Below, one piece after another: positions 27,001-30,119 of a DNA stretch of 64,000 bases; the stretch's first letter is position 1; every line of letters starts with the position of its first letter. The DNA comes from Synergistaceae bacterium. Lineage in GTDB: Bacteria > Synergistota > Synergistia > Synergistales > Synergistaceae. Location of the stretch: the NCBI GenBank assembly GCA_030523725.1, contig JAUNHV010000004.1, forward strand, positions 119,049-183,048, read 5' to 3'. The notes under the pieces were generated by a model that made no database searches, was not told the origin of the DNA, and worked only from the letters and a program-made list of their open reading frames with translations. Both the position numbers and the translations under genes were made by a program.

Positions 27001-27649
27001 TAGAGCAAACCACCTACGTTTCTTCGGCGGTATGTATGGTGATGGATACATAGACACAGTTGGAGTTATCTATAGCACTGCGGGTGACTTTAATCCATAT
27101 CTAAATCGTGACTTGAGAGCTGTATACTATGGATATGATCCAAATGCTGCCTCAGCAACGTTACGTATGGGTGGTTATGAAATGACAGATCTTATAGCCC
27201 TTGATAAAACAGCAGGAACAGTTCTTATGAGCCTTGCTGGAGACCAGAAACGCACATTAAATCACAGCCTGAATGTTGATCAAAAGAGCGCCTATGACTT
27301 GCTCCGTGATTTGAAGAGCGACGAGCGTCAGCTCACTTCTGGAAAGCAATCCGAAGGTGTCTCATCTGACGCAGTACAGATTTATAAGTCAATAGACGAC
27401 GATCATTTCTCTGATATAGTTTCAATGGAAAAGATTTCTGAATTAAGGATAGAAGTTCAGGGGGATGTTGTTACGCTCTCTCCAGAGGAAGCGGCAGAGA
27501 AAGCTGTTCAGGCAAACGAAGATGGTAGCATCGAGACGAATCAAAACAATGAGAATGCTTCAAATGTTCTCGGTAACAGCAAGAGATGGGACGCAACTCT
27601 TCTCAAACCAGCTAAGAATTCAATTACTGGATGTTTGATAGTCCACTAA
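2..27649 (+). CDS. Giant two-partner-secretion exoprotein (filamentous hemagglutinin / LktA-like adhesin), 5' end outside the window
   Basis: One uninterrupted frame, open at the left edge, gives at least 9,215 residues, so the true start lies upstream. A surface-exposed or secreted filamentous adhesin is the likely role, because a TpsB transporter gene follows. Visible residues about 1-130 are Pro/Glu/Lys-rich and probably coiled. About 500-2,800 carries repeats of the type 'SNLTVGKNAKLTSTNG' (beta-helix rungs) separated by long charged inserts. About 2,810-4,810 is Gly/Ala/Val-rich with 80-90-residue units such as 'GVAGAVALNLIDRHVDA', typical of fusobacterial leukotoxin-LktA-like filaments. 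About 6,250-8,990 has short FHA-like rungs ('AGDDVQITS', 'DVTSGIDILSAGAVRI'). The last 200-300 residues are non-repetitive and end in 'SITGCLIVH'. Cys is very rare. The N-terminal TPS secretion domain would be upstream and is not seen. The family assignment is strong; the ligand is unknown. Confidence 0.9.
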   Translation, partial: TYDEPDMPAEPKKTKAPEAEASEAPVEPQKPKAPTPPERKEVDPSTLGVENPGEAPAEDATDEQKAEWQEKKAQYDEAYRKAEEKNLQKYNEEQEAYEQQLAEYNEHKDEKEAKYKQDYNKYLLDLADYTAKSKKDSASVEAYTDTASSGLIDGKVSKEIKDMKDSGTTSIYGGQYKDVDDTLAKAVVTEEGTKKLKLDEIKVKKDGQVDEALSKKYQDLVGEELGKEAASDLKETVTQYVDLYFAGKIDTSKIDSFGSEKYEEKQASTAVSYERIKKDDGTFENKAKTESKSYYVFYNSDGKLCDKNGKTTYKAEDGTEKTYTAEDKAIQLSKDDLVNVITTTGAYKKDYENKQISILENNDKKTNVAETVVKSYAKTQTKDSFKSEYVYNYNGDFYTKEELTKLKDAGKIDDSKFSEITADANKKVLAVDMYRYKDKLISKSEYDALSQDEQKKAKKEVTFTSEAISYYYDSKYRADLIKFDNQYLAYADKHLAWEKKTAAALYNKVTNDATLKIGAGADIKGAGAVTINATAETNSRMADNSASVLIGRGYKYTGTVVAGREYEVTYNNEKVIVTSYKLNDKGEKTDVKEEATAELNEDGSLKKANAKIAQIKDAKTQIEGATVSIASDAKVTLKDDGGFSGAAKFAYILEQYLKEKLSKFTTDAIVKLLDKCNTGDNPISAEEIKSMASKLSELYELNPELTFMELLELGTKCEVTPKATGLKLTIKRPVFSGTALGIANLVLKIQEGGLSLDKWTKDDVIKMFNQFNDGLNDKAPTVIAIRDLVLDNQNLTESMKQLKESVNSTPITPKGAKEEEIKAAEAKAWESIKKSLANLLKCEDTNDDLEKLYNTATTGSGDEKTKALNHLNALGYSVTNIKTLIDFRDALLGKTNVPDDKGGSKKIESLTDAKEYLNKHFSEVCTKAAIYVDQTGIDLLKARFAQLQNIKGVWTNAFNTNDLKKTAKTLWDGVVNMSEVLLSSAASGAASDAINGIAKGTIEKIANDLDMDVDFAFIDNDSTLTLGSGTTVTATKKAKFSDVQAKESYLGVVSDDLAYQTKRIDWLLPELVGTDIPQVGADGKYVYQTISVPQKTLDASDKANYLKAQLDAANGTSVYVTTGLSGYLTNDNGELLVKTDAGTYVLPKDSKGNEVKIKYNSLLTANKNVEKIKKELTTIKTQVKDIDFGKFNDLEFMTLLLNFKDLDSMLDGLKQKYPEQYEKIKGSVENIKTLVGKVKDDVVSVASNVSTLAVGYLKEGYTGGFVPLSNKLTDTVKQAASGKTYFADSEGNYLTKDGSALEDKYYIAGAEKDGVCELLALPKESAGLAVYTITAEMQAEGYDKVIGLKKEGKTYVPVYETEKVKEGDEEVTKRVTVSGVGILTQKLYQKADDKGNVYWAAYIDKNNDDFKTGNFTNKDVNFLDQTDLDKLQFINRAGSTEGKSGDMTILTKLADSVKSKLNELLGTTYTITEKSWLDKYSVYQESGTTENGTKWKADYTGVAKDSKTGALVYKPIMQKVDVTGKGYEKLADSKVQTNGDKYYRVVGSYVLTTKGTTLAEGLGKVYNSTVKAEYTKKIGDVYYLADSDGNLISYNPTIKDKKLDAGSAKTVPYIVKGEDGSYYYISANGVYLKPDATQPSGWAPLTKTPAPAAKATNFAVTEKTPSTTLKLNGVEVEVFVDTTRTAKYQPISVKFAGYETNASGQFVKSNGAVVDQNDISAYSAAILRKAETTVTVKANANAEVAIGADAAASRFETNKYEEIVKKTTILPAVSVNIASVDNTATLRIDDNAKIVTSGHTTISADATKKLEATSRTGSANIALKTIKSGDTGYDEKYAVSKDEEGKSLCYVDAAGNVIPLKAKKDKKNPNKIVGYELELYTIKDGKITLSEKATKTKKADIAAAGPNAQAAFKAAAVDAAMKDVKKKGTTTGIYSKTYFENHPSALIEYLAANQVVVKLGDKDDSPTMVLPKTDASKTYYSKMKEFMNSAKTKVEDDWKKYTEVDSSGKWKISDQGDTDEAKAAKKFREEKLMLTKNNAIVDYLLTYGVNVNTDASWADIAFNLTNGTNVSDVKIGKAQIEGKKLANVDVASNATSTYKAAASANFGTMTAIESAINISLEETKSDLNIASGAELKTDSGNLNVKSTTKIKSNEITSENGDTGAKLTDDQYAYYTQKFLPVTVEIPEENGKTNHSPAYKLGEYLGGELAKYVDKLGDKIKSKLSDVTDVTKGMKDNFTFGSTIVVTNDTFNSNLTVGKNAKLTSTNGNVTVAAKTDNVDSVAKVKGSLIEVSVPNNAASDTVRGKTVSIETAVLVGLMEEDATVTVEEGAQITSSAGNATVTADALKEYTRLQKMLSSVRDKLLILLGNLTSDTSKTALAKLLARINTLIKSGKSEGAAATLSKLNYGDWELLRAEYEEIKEINESLKDFANHHYAGSIKAAQNLIDESLKLTDPNNYANYGARTVSGFKNQKDQFGKEVAGQTSKVAITGSVVVSNDTSNANVNLKKDAEISAGGKAKIGSTGEISEVNFLGNGQDMFKANESQGVGAGASVNVQGTHIDSNVTVAEGVKITSGKDLTITATGDEMAVGAVFGAGKSTSTGGEQSSNDERSGNNSSQQKTAGISIQGMVNVLHGTRNAKVIFDEKATKAAELKSTNGAVSVTAKATDYITAASGAVAQGDNGSIGAGVAVIDYSLDSLVNLGANTTVTSNKDASFTTSQSGAMNTISLAGAGAPSKDKDGKSKGALDFLSDKKDGLKDKLTGKDGVFTKLFKSADDKGLDSLDENPDDSANIKDAKKGAQDQANDSNSNAQEKTNAWAVAGSISINLVNSTSKVDISKAKITTTNGTVTAKASDDNFIGAWAGGGAINATGNTRNNVGVAGAVALNLIDRHVDAVVSQSEIFGAKALHINALSAGAAVTAGVALSVLTGAAHDDDGGGGNSVGVDLSANVNKVDSTVNATADRLTVNKNAPANAKETDLDVLAQTVDTQVTGGITVGITSGEGKAVGVGVVFTGTFLNNTANAKVIGGDYNNMHDFVVKSAMAPKQVTAGVGAGVAKSTDKAAVAANGVVLVTNTDNNGTATIEAYNEGKTGEQKANISASGKVKVDARDSITEEDASETTIRAQKTDRYLEGKEVDADGSNILDSQRKGVVAGSTYYETASDEDVAAKKFTYIGIFDDVDGTRHEFTSSNGTLSLTKKTVDNKKYKTDANGNLVKEGGNFVVATEEDIVAGNFKYIGEVKVTTPEGKTETIRVAVSPDAAGYASANFSYYADKTPEGDLIKYRTYNGKPVVDEEATAQREKFDKATEGEDYEDQLFRKDKAKTVRTALAVNAGVVASVTKSGGESTGVAAGVAVAVNKMKQTQNATISGAKITTPGEVKTSTATDTKVVNVVAGAAVAAGGGSNSTAAGGSVMINLMENNSYTKIKGNADITAGSLNATSDNDAVNVNVAGQVSVGKNSAGLSFIYNKNNSVADVKITPNTITLYNATSTDEDFHSIKVGATNSAGIYSVALQGAGSTGGSAAVTGVVAVNQGTQNAEATLSSAASGKKLVVNNANDAKVSVNAENDSTELAIAGNAAVGTSKVAVGAGVAYNDIGGSSKAPATQKAVATLKNVEFKTATGKSLKEVKVSAVDDATHITVAAGVSIAKTISVQGAAAVSLANKATQAIVGDLSLIGGLSMGNLEVTSTNTAKTNNVAIAVAGSKTVAVGAAVGVNRIIENTSAEISGLGTKAALLMVQSALVKAKSDAEILNIGAGGGLALTGVAATGSVSVNTITNDTTAKLLNSHLTSLDSVGVIAESDEIINNYAGTLSGGKIAVGGVVAVNKIEGDTATEVTNSDVLVNNSNKKIEVASTMKDNYMAGEDADKFPDALKVSDFKIRLLKEGRKTVEKTGFVVDASSTHTIDTVLGGVSAGVSGLVAVAGTALVNVSSIGGSTYTKVTDSDITAKNMHIRAADFANNYAFLLGASVSVSSAGPVSAAATAAVNVSTMNRATVTSVDKSKLTGTGNADITSESNTGTTAFGLALSVAVTNPLAGAGVAISAAAAVNVVNLASSAQTSITGTTSNKSTVTGFNALGVRADRRNAFGIGTNAAAVAIAPPDPRKGGLSFGIGAAVASVNEMGATKLNIQNSTLEAASVDLASDNKLYSFVEGVALGAAITFGGAAEVIVNDYDNTVETNIEGSEVKATSGAMHITANNKADVTLTSVSAAIGLVAIGVNVTSTDIYTATGIKVKNTNLTSAGNLDVAVNDKRKVDETFAGVAVGAATFNINVLSVDVGSGGSKEVDPEAAQAKRDAQKKIDDIIAEAKASKAFGKDRAKEADIIIKATRTSTPGDYIEFEGNATNNKVQSTGGNVTIQNSTQNNINVKGGAGTIGVAKVSATIADTQLDNNQKLSLKGVKISGKDDVTLANKVSSFDSDKAVKVLLGQATVAGLDATLTFADVEAAGKQDMAIVGSDITSGGKVDISSTNDSEMDVRTLGVSLSAAAIGTTRAVINDGATSTITIKSLVDGATPNIITGNEVSIVSSLTNGNAVGVSNIAVAVLDVNYADAYIYGNSSSNLNLSDVNITADKTTIHAFNAPNQDARVFGVGGAVGIASVISTADVTNVLQSNLVLGKALTLTSKDIDLLAQIGKEDELLAHSDVESVGVAGGITVSHDTAFTSNSNKANITAQEEFTVADGTDLRIQALNYSTQNADIAAVAGAFGIAHSLNYVEMNDTSISSLALEGIKGNIKSLTISSLANTIENTASNSAGFAAIAGAGLNIKTYQSMTNHVTLGGAYNVANDFNVAAETKANSSIIARVIGGGAVAALGSKVDSAQSFDTSVDILGKHGANNNKPAAAITADNVNVTATNFLDFYSDVQGTAGGIGGGAGAHARINEHKGDSAYHDGKEGKIAAKINIGEDVDIRSTHNQDYNVYNTAKVNNVLNANTGGFVAAVDIDTANKFDFTEDVTVGKNAFLYASTLPTLDYSGNIDTGDNRSHISIRAFDHLDIYSMTYGLASGFGAGVGASSANDIARASNITINGSLLSMGDLFVNAGGGTGSESSVDLNVIAKTQSIIPISDPSMTVTYKNKSNVIIGNTANLLSYMTTALESSQGETDKLSTVINKYSIYDKTESASTVETPTATAYGVTGGVHYDSAVHDVTISKDATVLNRIGQNVEVSFDRIYNSDTKQYDRLTATVKDLNNYGKVGTLDARSVTYDEATGKVISKTAASSAGDSTTAEAKIKGILQKEFVDNVLENNVIYMTGAYSLEGRTKDSKSTEYITKPETAGSYADYDKYWEIKDPATREAKRTAYAKAVAANSEIPVKAADEPVEDFNARYVEWKENLKDNQIATNDDSHLAGDNYYQFLKASGLLDVVYKPGTTTPGYFKFANFIKPIDGELTIKANKLIIGTDKGDIVVSSVDGRSVINSQIPNTGFNNIKSLNASLKLTNKTQADLVVGDIALGLGNMHTRGVVFNGNAIQGSVTPETIAITNDFANVGLTKYSASVIIDGSIFNNSGDITVKNNSVGGSVYILTSQDPERAYGLMAAGDALLDASDSIYVSYQPTLYSTSGKNLFEMLHQYYVDNYATTGKADYYYYDKDGEITAETLSVKGFNSVLDWKYDDWVKFSKKYSSLQATKTSTFTEKDNPLKTGNSAVVAGGKIIVSANILNVNGLIQSGFDTFSYTPTKDDVSKMYAMSTLYEKTKGDEAKFREEMLKAGYEQADVRGKTVYLLTKASHVYDDVKGYYVGTIATYFDPVTQEIYTGPVHGNAGEVVLAGQIISTGYGRVVVASGSGSVDINTTLTTTAGSDDQTISGGTKTYKQYLSDTKLNVGDITFDDASKQGQVTILDTFKKGEDAATVVAGKTKYIDDNLAKYMEEHKVTEEEARKALADIYYAGYTTTYTKSGTYTPYEEAFLSWAYLFNATSFSSLGASIWTDDFDDHYVYLIKPGESKLRQVCLLRNIVKNINQAAKEAGHAHFENEPDCRAKWDVIDLYEDTDKSSYEVGWYKSGSAAVTLADKSSEKLADYFGTYFGLIYDYLNKLKAKQTDGKSEGHVGGTDVYGDYTVDYQPIIDAKAYYKPSDSGLTSENAYKTYNTLRGDEGTTERDKIWSKLANDVVNDFKAKHDYWDDAIYFLNNPNAKYGSVDIKSAEGIRDVSLLDKGTWKNRNGLTAENTILSSGSLATPDEGIKLVKVPYGPFTPWDYSVSNEITLLGTYRNAAGSFMFTENIEGEKATQPSDAHGMLDFYFEQSAKSQLKQTHQLAANKGINITVLDKGDDTIQVHSGSDLTLAGDVSNKTSSGLVNLISDNGSVKQVEGKELKSDDITVVAKNDIVLNDIKEIKDTANPDGGILLQAKSVDGGSIDLDVTDGSIVQKRSYKVSKDLFDKAVKGKAVTSTVTTKGDMVSYEKTSFIDAYGGNLNNVNTVSVTASGDIGLSNLSGGKYSKLDVSSANGGVSIGKITNKAGSVLSIHAQNDIVVGVKDKNGTYKGDEGFVNSIGIDQLYSKTGEIILTAIENGDVSLYDAHYDQNQFDYYNKLKDPEFREKLLRDWKLIGLVGGDNPEDSTYYYYYGLAEALINRTTESIVDPHAATRANVVTGKGKDLKVQNLNLGSVDSYSEEIYFDKVIDELQIAEQLLKAVKGKAKTTYGGVEYSYTGLEALLASKKNALSDIDPLDPSYVAMQKEIKDIQGAIASLEASLLAGESGYTFGLTDAEIKNALDKYVIGIKTDVDLLKNIKAAYLSKDGLFKYNFARDTQAEKQEFLVYLKQISPTDIILHNEGNVLTRYSNALQYRDRKMLGLNIGADGKLMFLNDEARTVNVATRPTEDLGSDYNDLLIGKIFATNGVQIFVNNGSLYGLDGTPYNIRAKEISIFAPNGDIDALKIAMLATDSSAASRMTMVANGDINLKYVASGSEKYGVRILSMYAGGDITIDGGGGQILGYGNEFTAISGDLADMGYIRALGSINFNNASQIGEDGNYLRIYAGDKGQGAVNITGTVAGEKRASDGQIYKTYTEAYIAGIVSGTREYEYSYLTLGNISDVQLLSAESWGNIYLGGKIALKDGVVKDTVAGKTVYLHKAQIDLITAESVLQANRDENGNFIDAALNFNANDNAQLHIHAAKNISLDNEQNDFRTKSGASVDLEADNKPSLTSEDPHLDARIYGASILALYKGAKSATLTFENMLQKFGVKVEDLVNEDGTKLGADAWLFLSNSTKAEAGTLKPGITLEKLLQLHLPNDDRTLLERFCIEYRNGVVPSEDILRADVAAVVRDMEPMFALRDWLYGNKHKEALCQDTTIADIQNAYYAYYKTFQNVNPYKVDANGKPEVVNWDAYYLQTPTNISITAQHFGALGSQNMLLSAKNDVFLKQLSDDAFEFDGKIYAGNTISLTSVGAMDVYSDRMFATNFNFTTLGSPRHTERSNSADITIKSDLAADGKITIDSAGRVALGSGKNAKEIKANEIEIKSAGAINIAEGNISVTKSLYVETTGKGYADSHIGIDAAIKTNSTEPGARLEKIVIKAANDAVNLFSSVGKQAKDAALDAKLIDITAAKTLTIGDSKHERLIAEDINLTTTKAGADINVSDIAAERDLNIKSAGAATLADSSAHYIDVESAGDITLKGVVKTTLNDVDADMQSRYNTRIEEAKQDPNSDYNKVVLNPYDLKLTNAEKSGAYKAVIAEEYERLWNERKDTELPSFCNDYLQANKAKIDAATDKKKVIADLTAEATAKFKENLLAEANSISKIHAEYLVRLANDPEYAKLTTDAEKRIYETELKTKVEKEITAGLTVEQRENLLAVGRNAVIASIKKSVDDEMSRRAVLSFSSENGSVKQATGGEILSNNKSVRVETAKSVELASEKNDFGDSTVELIHYYNDPASGTSDKFENVKIAGKSIGKVSAKSIGLKEVEIINKITGETEKKIVETVKNGIYASGDVLLKQTSTAKDLEFNDTISADKTVTVSSGRDLKLADVTAKDFIGNAAGDLKVNDLTLTGGKASITAGDDVQITSTDEKALLLNDLKAKTATITTSKAGLSVVDKLDVTSGIDILSAGAVRIGSSAKRISTGTAGALKINDLVATSAAIYVDASDVVLGTQAGGSVDLTDSLLVNTLGSLTAYDISAPKGVTITAKAADFVGKLAVSAGALNVTATGGAANIADATVSGDATINATGDVTVTKLSSDAATLTSGNKTNLTNVTTNKKLSVTSDEDITIDGAVVVKNPAKLGNNDYNLKLLSKNGEVKEVGDGSVTIAEVTEEDAQGKKVPIETKAYIYGKSGIDMTNTNNDLGNSSLNLGDNQKIKGDVKISGKSFATNVTTNIDATGDVILKQSGVNKNASLKKVSGANVTVETSNDITTSGITATKDINLTATGGAIKATGDVTAKGDVVTSSDGDTSFKSLTAKSFKSLTSDNFTVTDRLDVADGSEINTEGHASITSDKSVKLNELSANTAALDVTGDITIDGLVSINGNTPRGNDKFGLSIIATGSLTETVSGRIDVGLLDTRIFGKNAIVLENLGNDFGTGTLSVLGKNGPELVNDKISITAQRLGSKIMTDLSANNEITLRQTLKGQDLVFGADDNNIKVKARTITILSAGNLVLAASNFTADELNFGTTAQAYISKDGEELQTGDILINTKLESNAKKLSFTSAKDIVMAVDTTLSSSGDINFDATDDISLLSVNADGKVTLSAGRKKLNNKNSVNDFDTLFITNEGKGHISIETLTAANVKSVAEGYTTIGTASVKGDMDIDSYLGIAVDNAIVSDEAIFDGEQIKIGKLMANKVGVFADYHIYIDDVTASSDLQVETGRERLTDEQLLEGIERLGLTDVFNLDARIQVNNAKAGRNALFYSYGDINIKKLTAGGEAEIVSRVSEDTKSGLLSNSKSSGNIDLGSITAASIYVSTPEGYLTYDDLNIDTSKAPYVPGSWIKIGNMVIYTNNSKDAVGAKVLIAKNIHEDNIPSYELPGADLFSPHELKISKSDYFVYDRLVLGVGDAWGDKAVYSEDYTDANKFAHDRANHLRFFGGMYGDGYIDTVGVIYSTAGDFNPYLNRDLRAVYYGYDPNAASATLRMGGYEMTDLIALDKTAGTVLMSLAGDQKRTLNHSLNVDQKSAYDLLRDLKSDERQLTSGKQSEGVSSDAVQIYKSIDDDHFSDIVSMEKISELRIEVQGDVVTLSPEEAAEKAVQANEDGSIETNQNNENASNVLGNSKRWDATLLKPAKNSITGCLIVH

Positions 27650-27659
27650 TCTTGTAATC

Positions 27660-27694
27660 AAGTGAACGGGCACACGATTAGTGTCCGTTCACTT
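27660..27694 (+). terminator. Hairpin terminator behind the giant exoprotein gene
   Basis: A 14-bp stem (left arm AAGTGAACGGGCAC, right arm GTGTCCGTTCACTT, one G-T wobble) around a 7-nt loop lies 11 nt after the stop codon. The T-tract is weak (CTTTACTT), so termination may be partial. Confidence 0.6.
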
Positions 27695-27852
27695 TACTTA
27701 GTAAAAACTGTGCATATTGCTTGAAAATTTGAATAACCCAAACAATTAAACTTTGTTGATTTTTTCTGTGACGCTTTTGTAGCGTACTTCTTGGTGCCTT
27801 AGCGTCGCAGTTTTATGTGTCTTCCTATGACACACAAAGCTCTTTAGTGCAG

Positions 27853-27861
27853 TGTTATAAT
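27853..27861 (+). promoter_or_regulatory. Extended -10 promoter candidate for tpsB
   Basis: TGTTATAAT is a perfect extended -10 (TGnTATAAT). No good -35 lies 16-18 nt upstream. It would give a 5' leader of about 155 nt before the tpsB start at 28024. Confidence 0.5.
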
Positions 27862-28023
27862 GTTGTTCCTCAAATTAATTCATGATTAATGCTGTTCATA
27901 TTGGCTTATGGATTAGGGGTAAGTAATGTGAGGTATTGTCTGTCTATATGCACAACAAAGTTACGTTTATTAAAAACATTCACGTTTAAATTTGGGAATT
28001 GCTGCTACGAGGTAAGTTAAGGC

Positions 28024-29829
28024 ATGAAAAAATTAATTAATCTAAAAAAAATATCAATATTGGTTATTTTGACTTTACTTTGTCAGATGTTGTGTTCTGC
28101 CAGTGCTCTGGCGGAAGAACCATTTTTCCCGATGGCTCCTCTTGATGCGGATCCATTGCAGCAGTTAAATAGGATGAAGGATCTTATGCAAAAAGAACAA
28201 TTGGAAGAACGGTTGCAGAAAGATTTGAAAGACTATAATAAAAAAGCTGTTGACGACGATGATGTAGAAAAGGCGAGAAAGTCAAAAGGATCAGATTTAA
28301 AGTTTAATGTGAAAGATGTCCAATACTCTGAGAGTACAGTTTTAAAAAAGGTAGAATTGGATAAAATCTCCGCGTTATATATTGGAAAACAGGTAACACT
28401 AGATCAACTTTATCGCTTAGTAGATGAGGTTAATGAGCTTTATCGCAAGAAAGGCTATGCTGTTTGTCGTGCATTTTTACCAGAACAGACGATAAAAGAT
28501 GGCGTAGTCAAGGTAACTCTCATTGAAGGGAAAACCGGAAAGATCAAGTTAGACAAAACTCGTTATACTAGGAGAGACTACGTTATATCAATGACCGGAT
28601 TAAAAATTGGGAAGGTTGGTAACTTGAAAGAGTTAAATCGCAGAATTTCTCTTTATAATGCTACTAATGACTCTCAACTTGCTGTTAAACTTGCTGCGGG
28701 TGAAGAACAAGGCACAACAGATTATATCTTGTCACTTGAGGAGCCAGTTCGGCATTCCATTTATATTTTTGGTGATACGTCTGGTTCGTCATCGACGGGT
28801 GTAGTTCGTTATGGTATTGGCTGGACGCTAAATAGCCTACTTGGGCTTAGTGATGCGCTTTCACTTAATTTTGTAAAAAGTGACTTCTCTGATAGTGGTA
28901 GTGTTTCGTATACTCTTCCCATTACAAAAGTTGGAACAAAATTTAGCGCAAGCGTTTCTGGTAATGGAATGAATATAGATCAAGGGTATTACGCTTTAAA
29001 CGAGATGAGGCCTCGCGGTGACTCCGTTTCTTACTCACTTAGCCTTACTCAACCACTTTGTATTACTCCTTCAACGCGTATTATGACGGATCTTTCTTGG
29101 TCAAAACAATATTCTGATTCGTGGTATAGAAATCCTGCAAGTGCAGAAGGTAAGCTATGGATGTCTAACATTACGGATAAATATTCCTTTGGCGTAGCAT
29201 TTACGCATTTTGGTAAAGGTGTGGTTTGGTATCACAGGCACTCCATTACAAGGTCAGATTTCCGTAAGGGAATAGACGATATGGATTCTGTTTCTTGGAT
29301 ATATAATCTTAGTTTTCTGCGCCAGCAGATGTTCATGAATGGGAATTCCTTGGTTGTAAAGGCGAATGCACAGTTGACACCTCATGATGTAGACCAAACA
29401 AGAAGATGGGATCTTGGCATGAGCACATCTGATTACTTTTATATTGGTGGTATTGGGTCTGTTCGAGGTTATGCTGAAAGCCAGCTTGGATCTGAAGAAG
29501 GGTTTAATGTCAGCGTTGAATATTCCACCCCGTTCCGTAAATATAGGAACCTAGTTCCAATTTTCTTTGTTGATTATGGTAAAGTTTTTGGTGCTTATGC
29601 TAAGTATCTGAAAGATACGCAGCTTTTAAGTGCGGGTTTGGGATTACGTTGGACAAACGATAATGGCAGATGGACCGGGACAATTTGGCTAGGGGTTCCT
29701 ATCTTAAGGGATGCTAATGGTGATAAGGTCAATCTTGCCAAGATTCACGTTAGTTTCTCTGCCCAAGTGGAAGACGTGTTCGCATTCTTATTCAAAGATA
29801 AACAAAATAAACAAAAACAAGTGGATTAA
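28024..29829 (+). CDS. TpsB/FhaC/ShlB-type outer-membrane transporter of the two-partner secretion system
   Basis: 601 residues, the usual TpsB size. It would export the giant exoprotein encoded just upstream across the outer membrane. The signal peptide covers residues 1 to about 30 (hydrophobic ILVILTLL, cleavage after SALA). Next comes a charged, helix-prone linker (about 45-90, 'LQQLNRMKDLMQKEQLEERL'), then POTRA domains (about 95-240, including 'GYAVCRAFLPEQTIKDGVVK'), then a 16-strand-type barrel (about 245-601). The signature VRGY motif of the L6 loop is at residues 480-483, and 'FFVDYGKVFG' near 515 matches the conserved FxDxG barrel motif. The start ATG has GAGGTAAG about 10 nt upstream. 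Unlike many TPS loci, tpsB lies downstream of tpsA and has its own promoter candidate. Confidence 0.93.
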   Translation: MKKLINLKKISILVILTLLCQMLCSASALAEEPFFPMAPLDADPLQQLNRMKDLMQKEQLEERLQKDLKDYNKKAVDDDDVEKARKSKGSDLKFNVKDVQYSESTVLKKVELDKISALYIGKQVTLDQLYRLVDEVNELYRKKGYAVCRAFLPEQTIKDGVVKVTLIEGKTGKIKLDKTRYTRRDYVISMTGLKIGKVGNLKELNRRISLYNATNDSQLAVKLAAGEEQGTTDYILSLEEPVRHSIYIFGDTSGSSSTGVVRYGIGWTLNSLLGLSDALSLNFVKSDFSDSGSVSYTLPITKVGTKFSASVSGNGMNIDQGYYALNEMRPRGDSVSYSLSLTQPLCITPSTRIMTDLSWSKQYSDSWYRNPASAEGKLWMSNITDKYSFGVAFTHFGKGVVWYHRHSITRSDFRKGIDDMDSVSWIYNLSFLRQQMFMNGNSLVVKANAQLTPHDVDQTRRWDLGMSTSDYFYIGGIGSVRGYAESQLGSEEGFNVSVEYSTPFRKYRNLVPIFFVDYGKVFGAYAKYLKDTQLLSAGLGLRWTNDNGRWTGTIWLGVPILRDANGDKVNLAKIHVSFSAQVEDVFAFLFKDKQNKQKQVD

Positions 29830-29843
29830 GCATTTTATAGACA

Positions 29844-29893
29844 AAAAAGACAAAGCAAGGATAGGATAACCCTAATCTTTGCTTTGTCTTTTT
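29844..29893 (+). terminator. Rho-independent terminator of tpsB (probably bidirectional)
   Basis: A long, slightly imperfect stem begins AAAAAGACAAAGCAAGGAT and ends ATCTTTGCTTTGTCTTTTT, with the T-run at the end. It lies 14 nt after the tpsB stop. The arms are A- and T-rich at their outer ends, so it could also stop transcripts from the minus-strand mgtA unit. Confidence 0.85.
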
Positions 29894-29954
29894 ATTTGGT
29901 GCTCACTGACCGTCACGATCAGCAGGGCATTGTGGATTGATATGGAATAAACTC

Positions 29955-30104
29955 TTATTTTGCCTTAGGTTTCATACTCCAGAAAACCACATTCATCAGG
30001 ATGACGATCAATGCAATCACTGCCATCGAAACCCAGAATCCCATATTGAGCCCTAAAAGTTCAGTCCTTCCAAACAATTTCATCCAAAGATTAACCCAGT
30101 TCAT
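29955..30104 (-). CDS. 49-residue single-pass membrane miniprotein downstream of mgtA
   Basis: The ORF runs from ATG at 30104 to TAA at 29955 and starts 15 nt after the mgtA stop codon, with AGGAG about 8 nt upstream of the ATG. The predicted protein begins MNWVNLWMKLFGRTELLG, has one hydrophobic helix (about residues 22-42, 'GFWVSMAVIALIVILMNVVF') and ends in the basic tail MKPKAK. Position and ribosome-binding site indicate co-translation with MgtA. A role as an MgtA-associated small subunit or regulator is inferred by analogy with small Mg2+-transport proteins such as MgtR and MgtS of enterobacteria, which are not obviously homologous. No domain name can be assigned. Confidence 0.75.
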   Translation of the reverse strand: MNWVNLWMKLFGRTELLGLNMGFWVSMAVIALIVILMNVVFWSMKPKAK

Positions 30105-30119
30105 CTCTCGTTTCTCCTT

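Larger units (their letters stand above)
27650..28023. other. 374-bp intergenic region between tpsA and tpsB
   Basis: It holds the terminator hairpin at 27660-27694, small inverted repeats (ACGCT/AGCGT near 27770; TGTGTC/GACACA near 27816-27834) and an extended -10 promoter at 27853-27861. No convincing ORF is seen. Confidence 0.6.
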
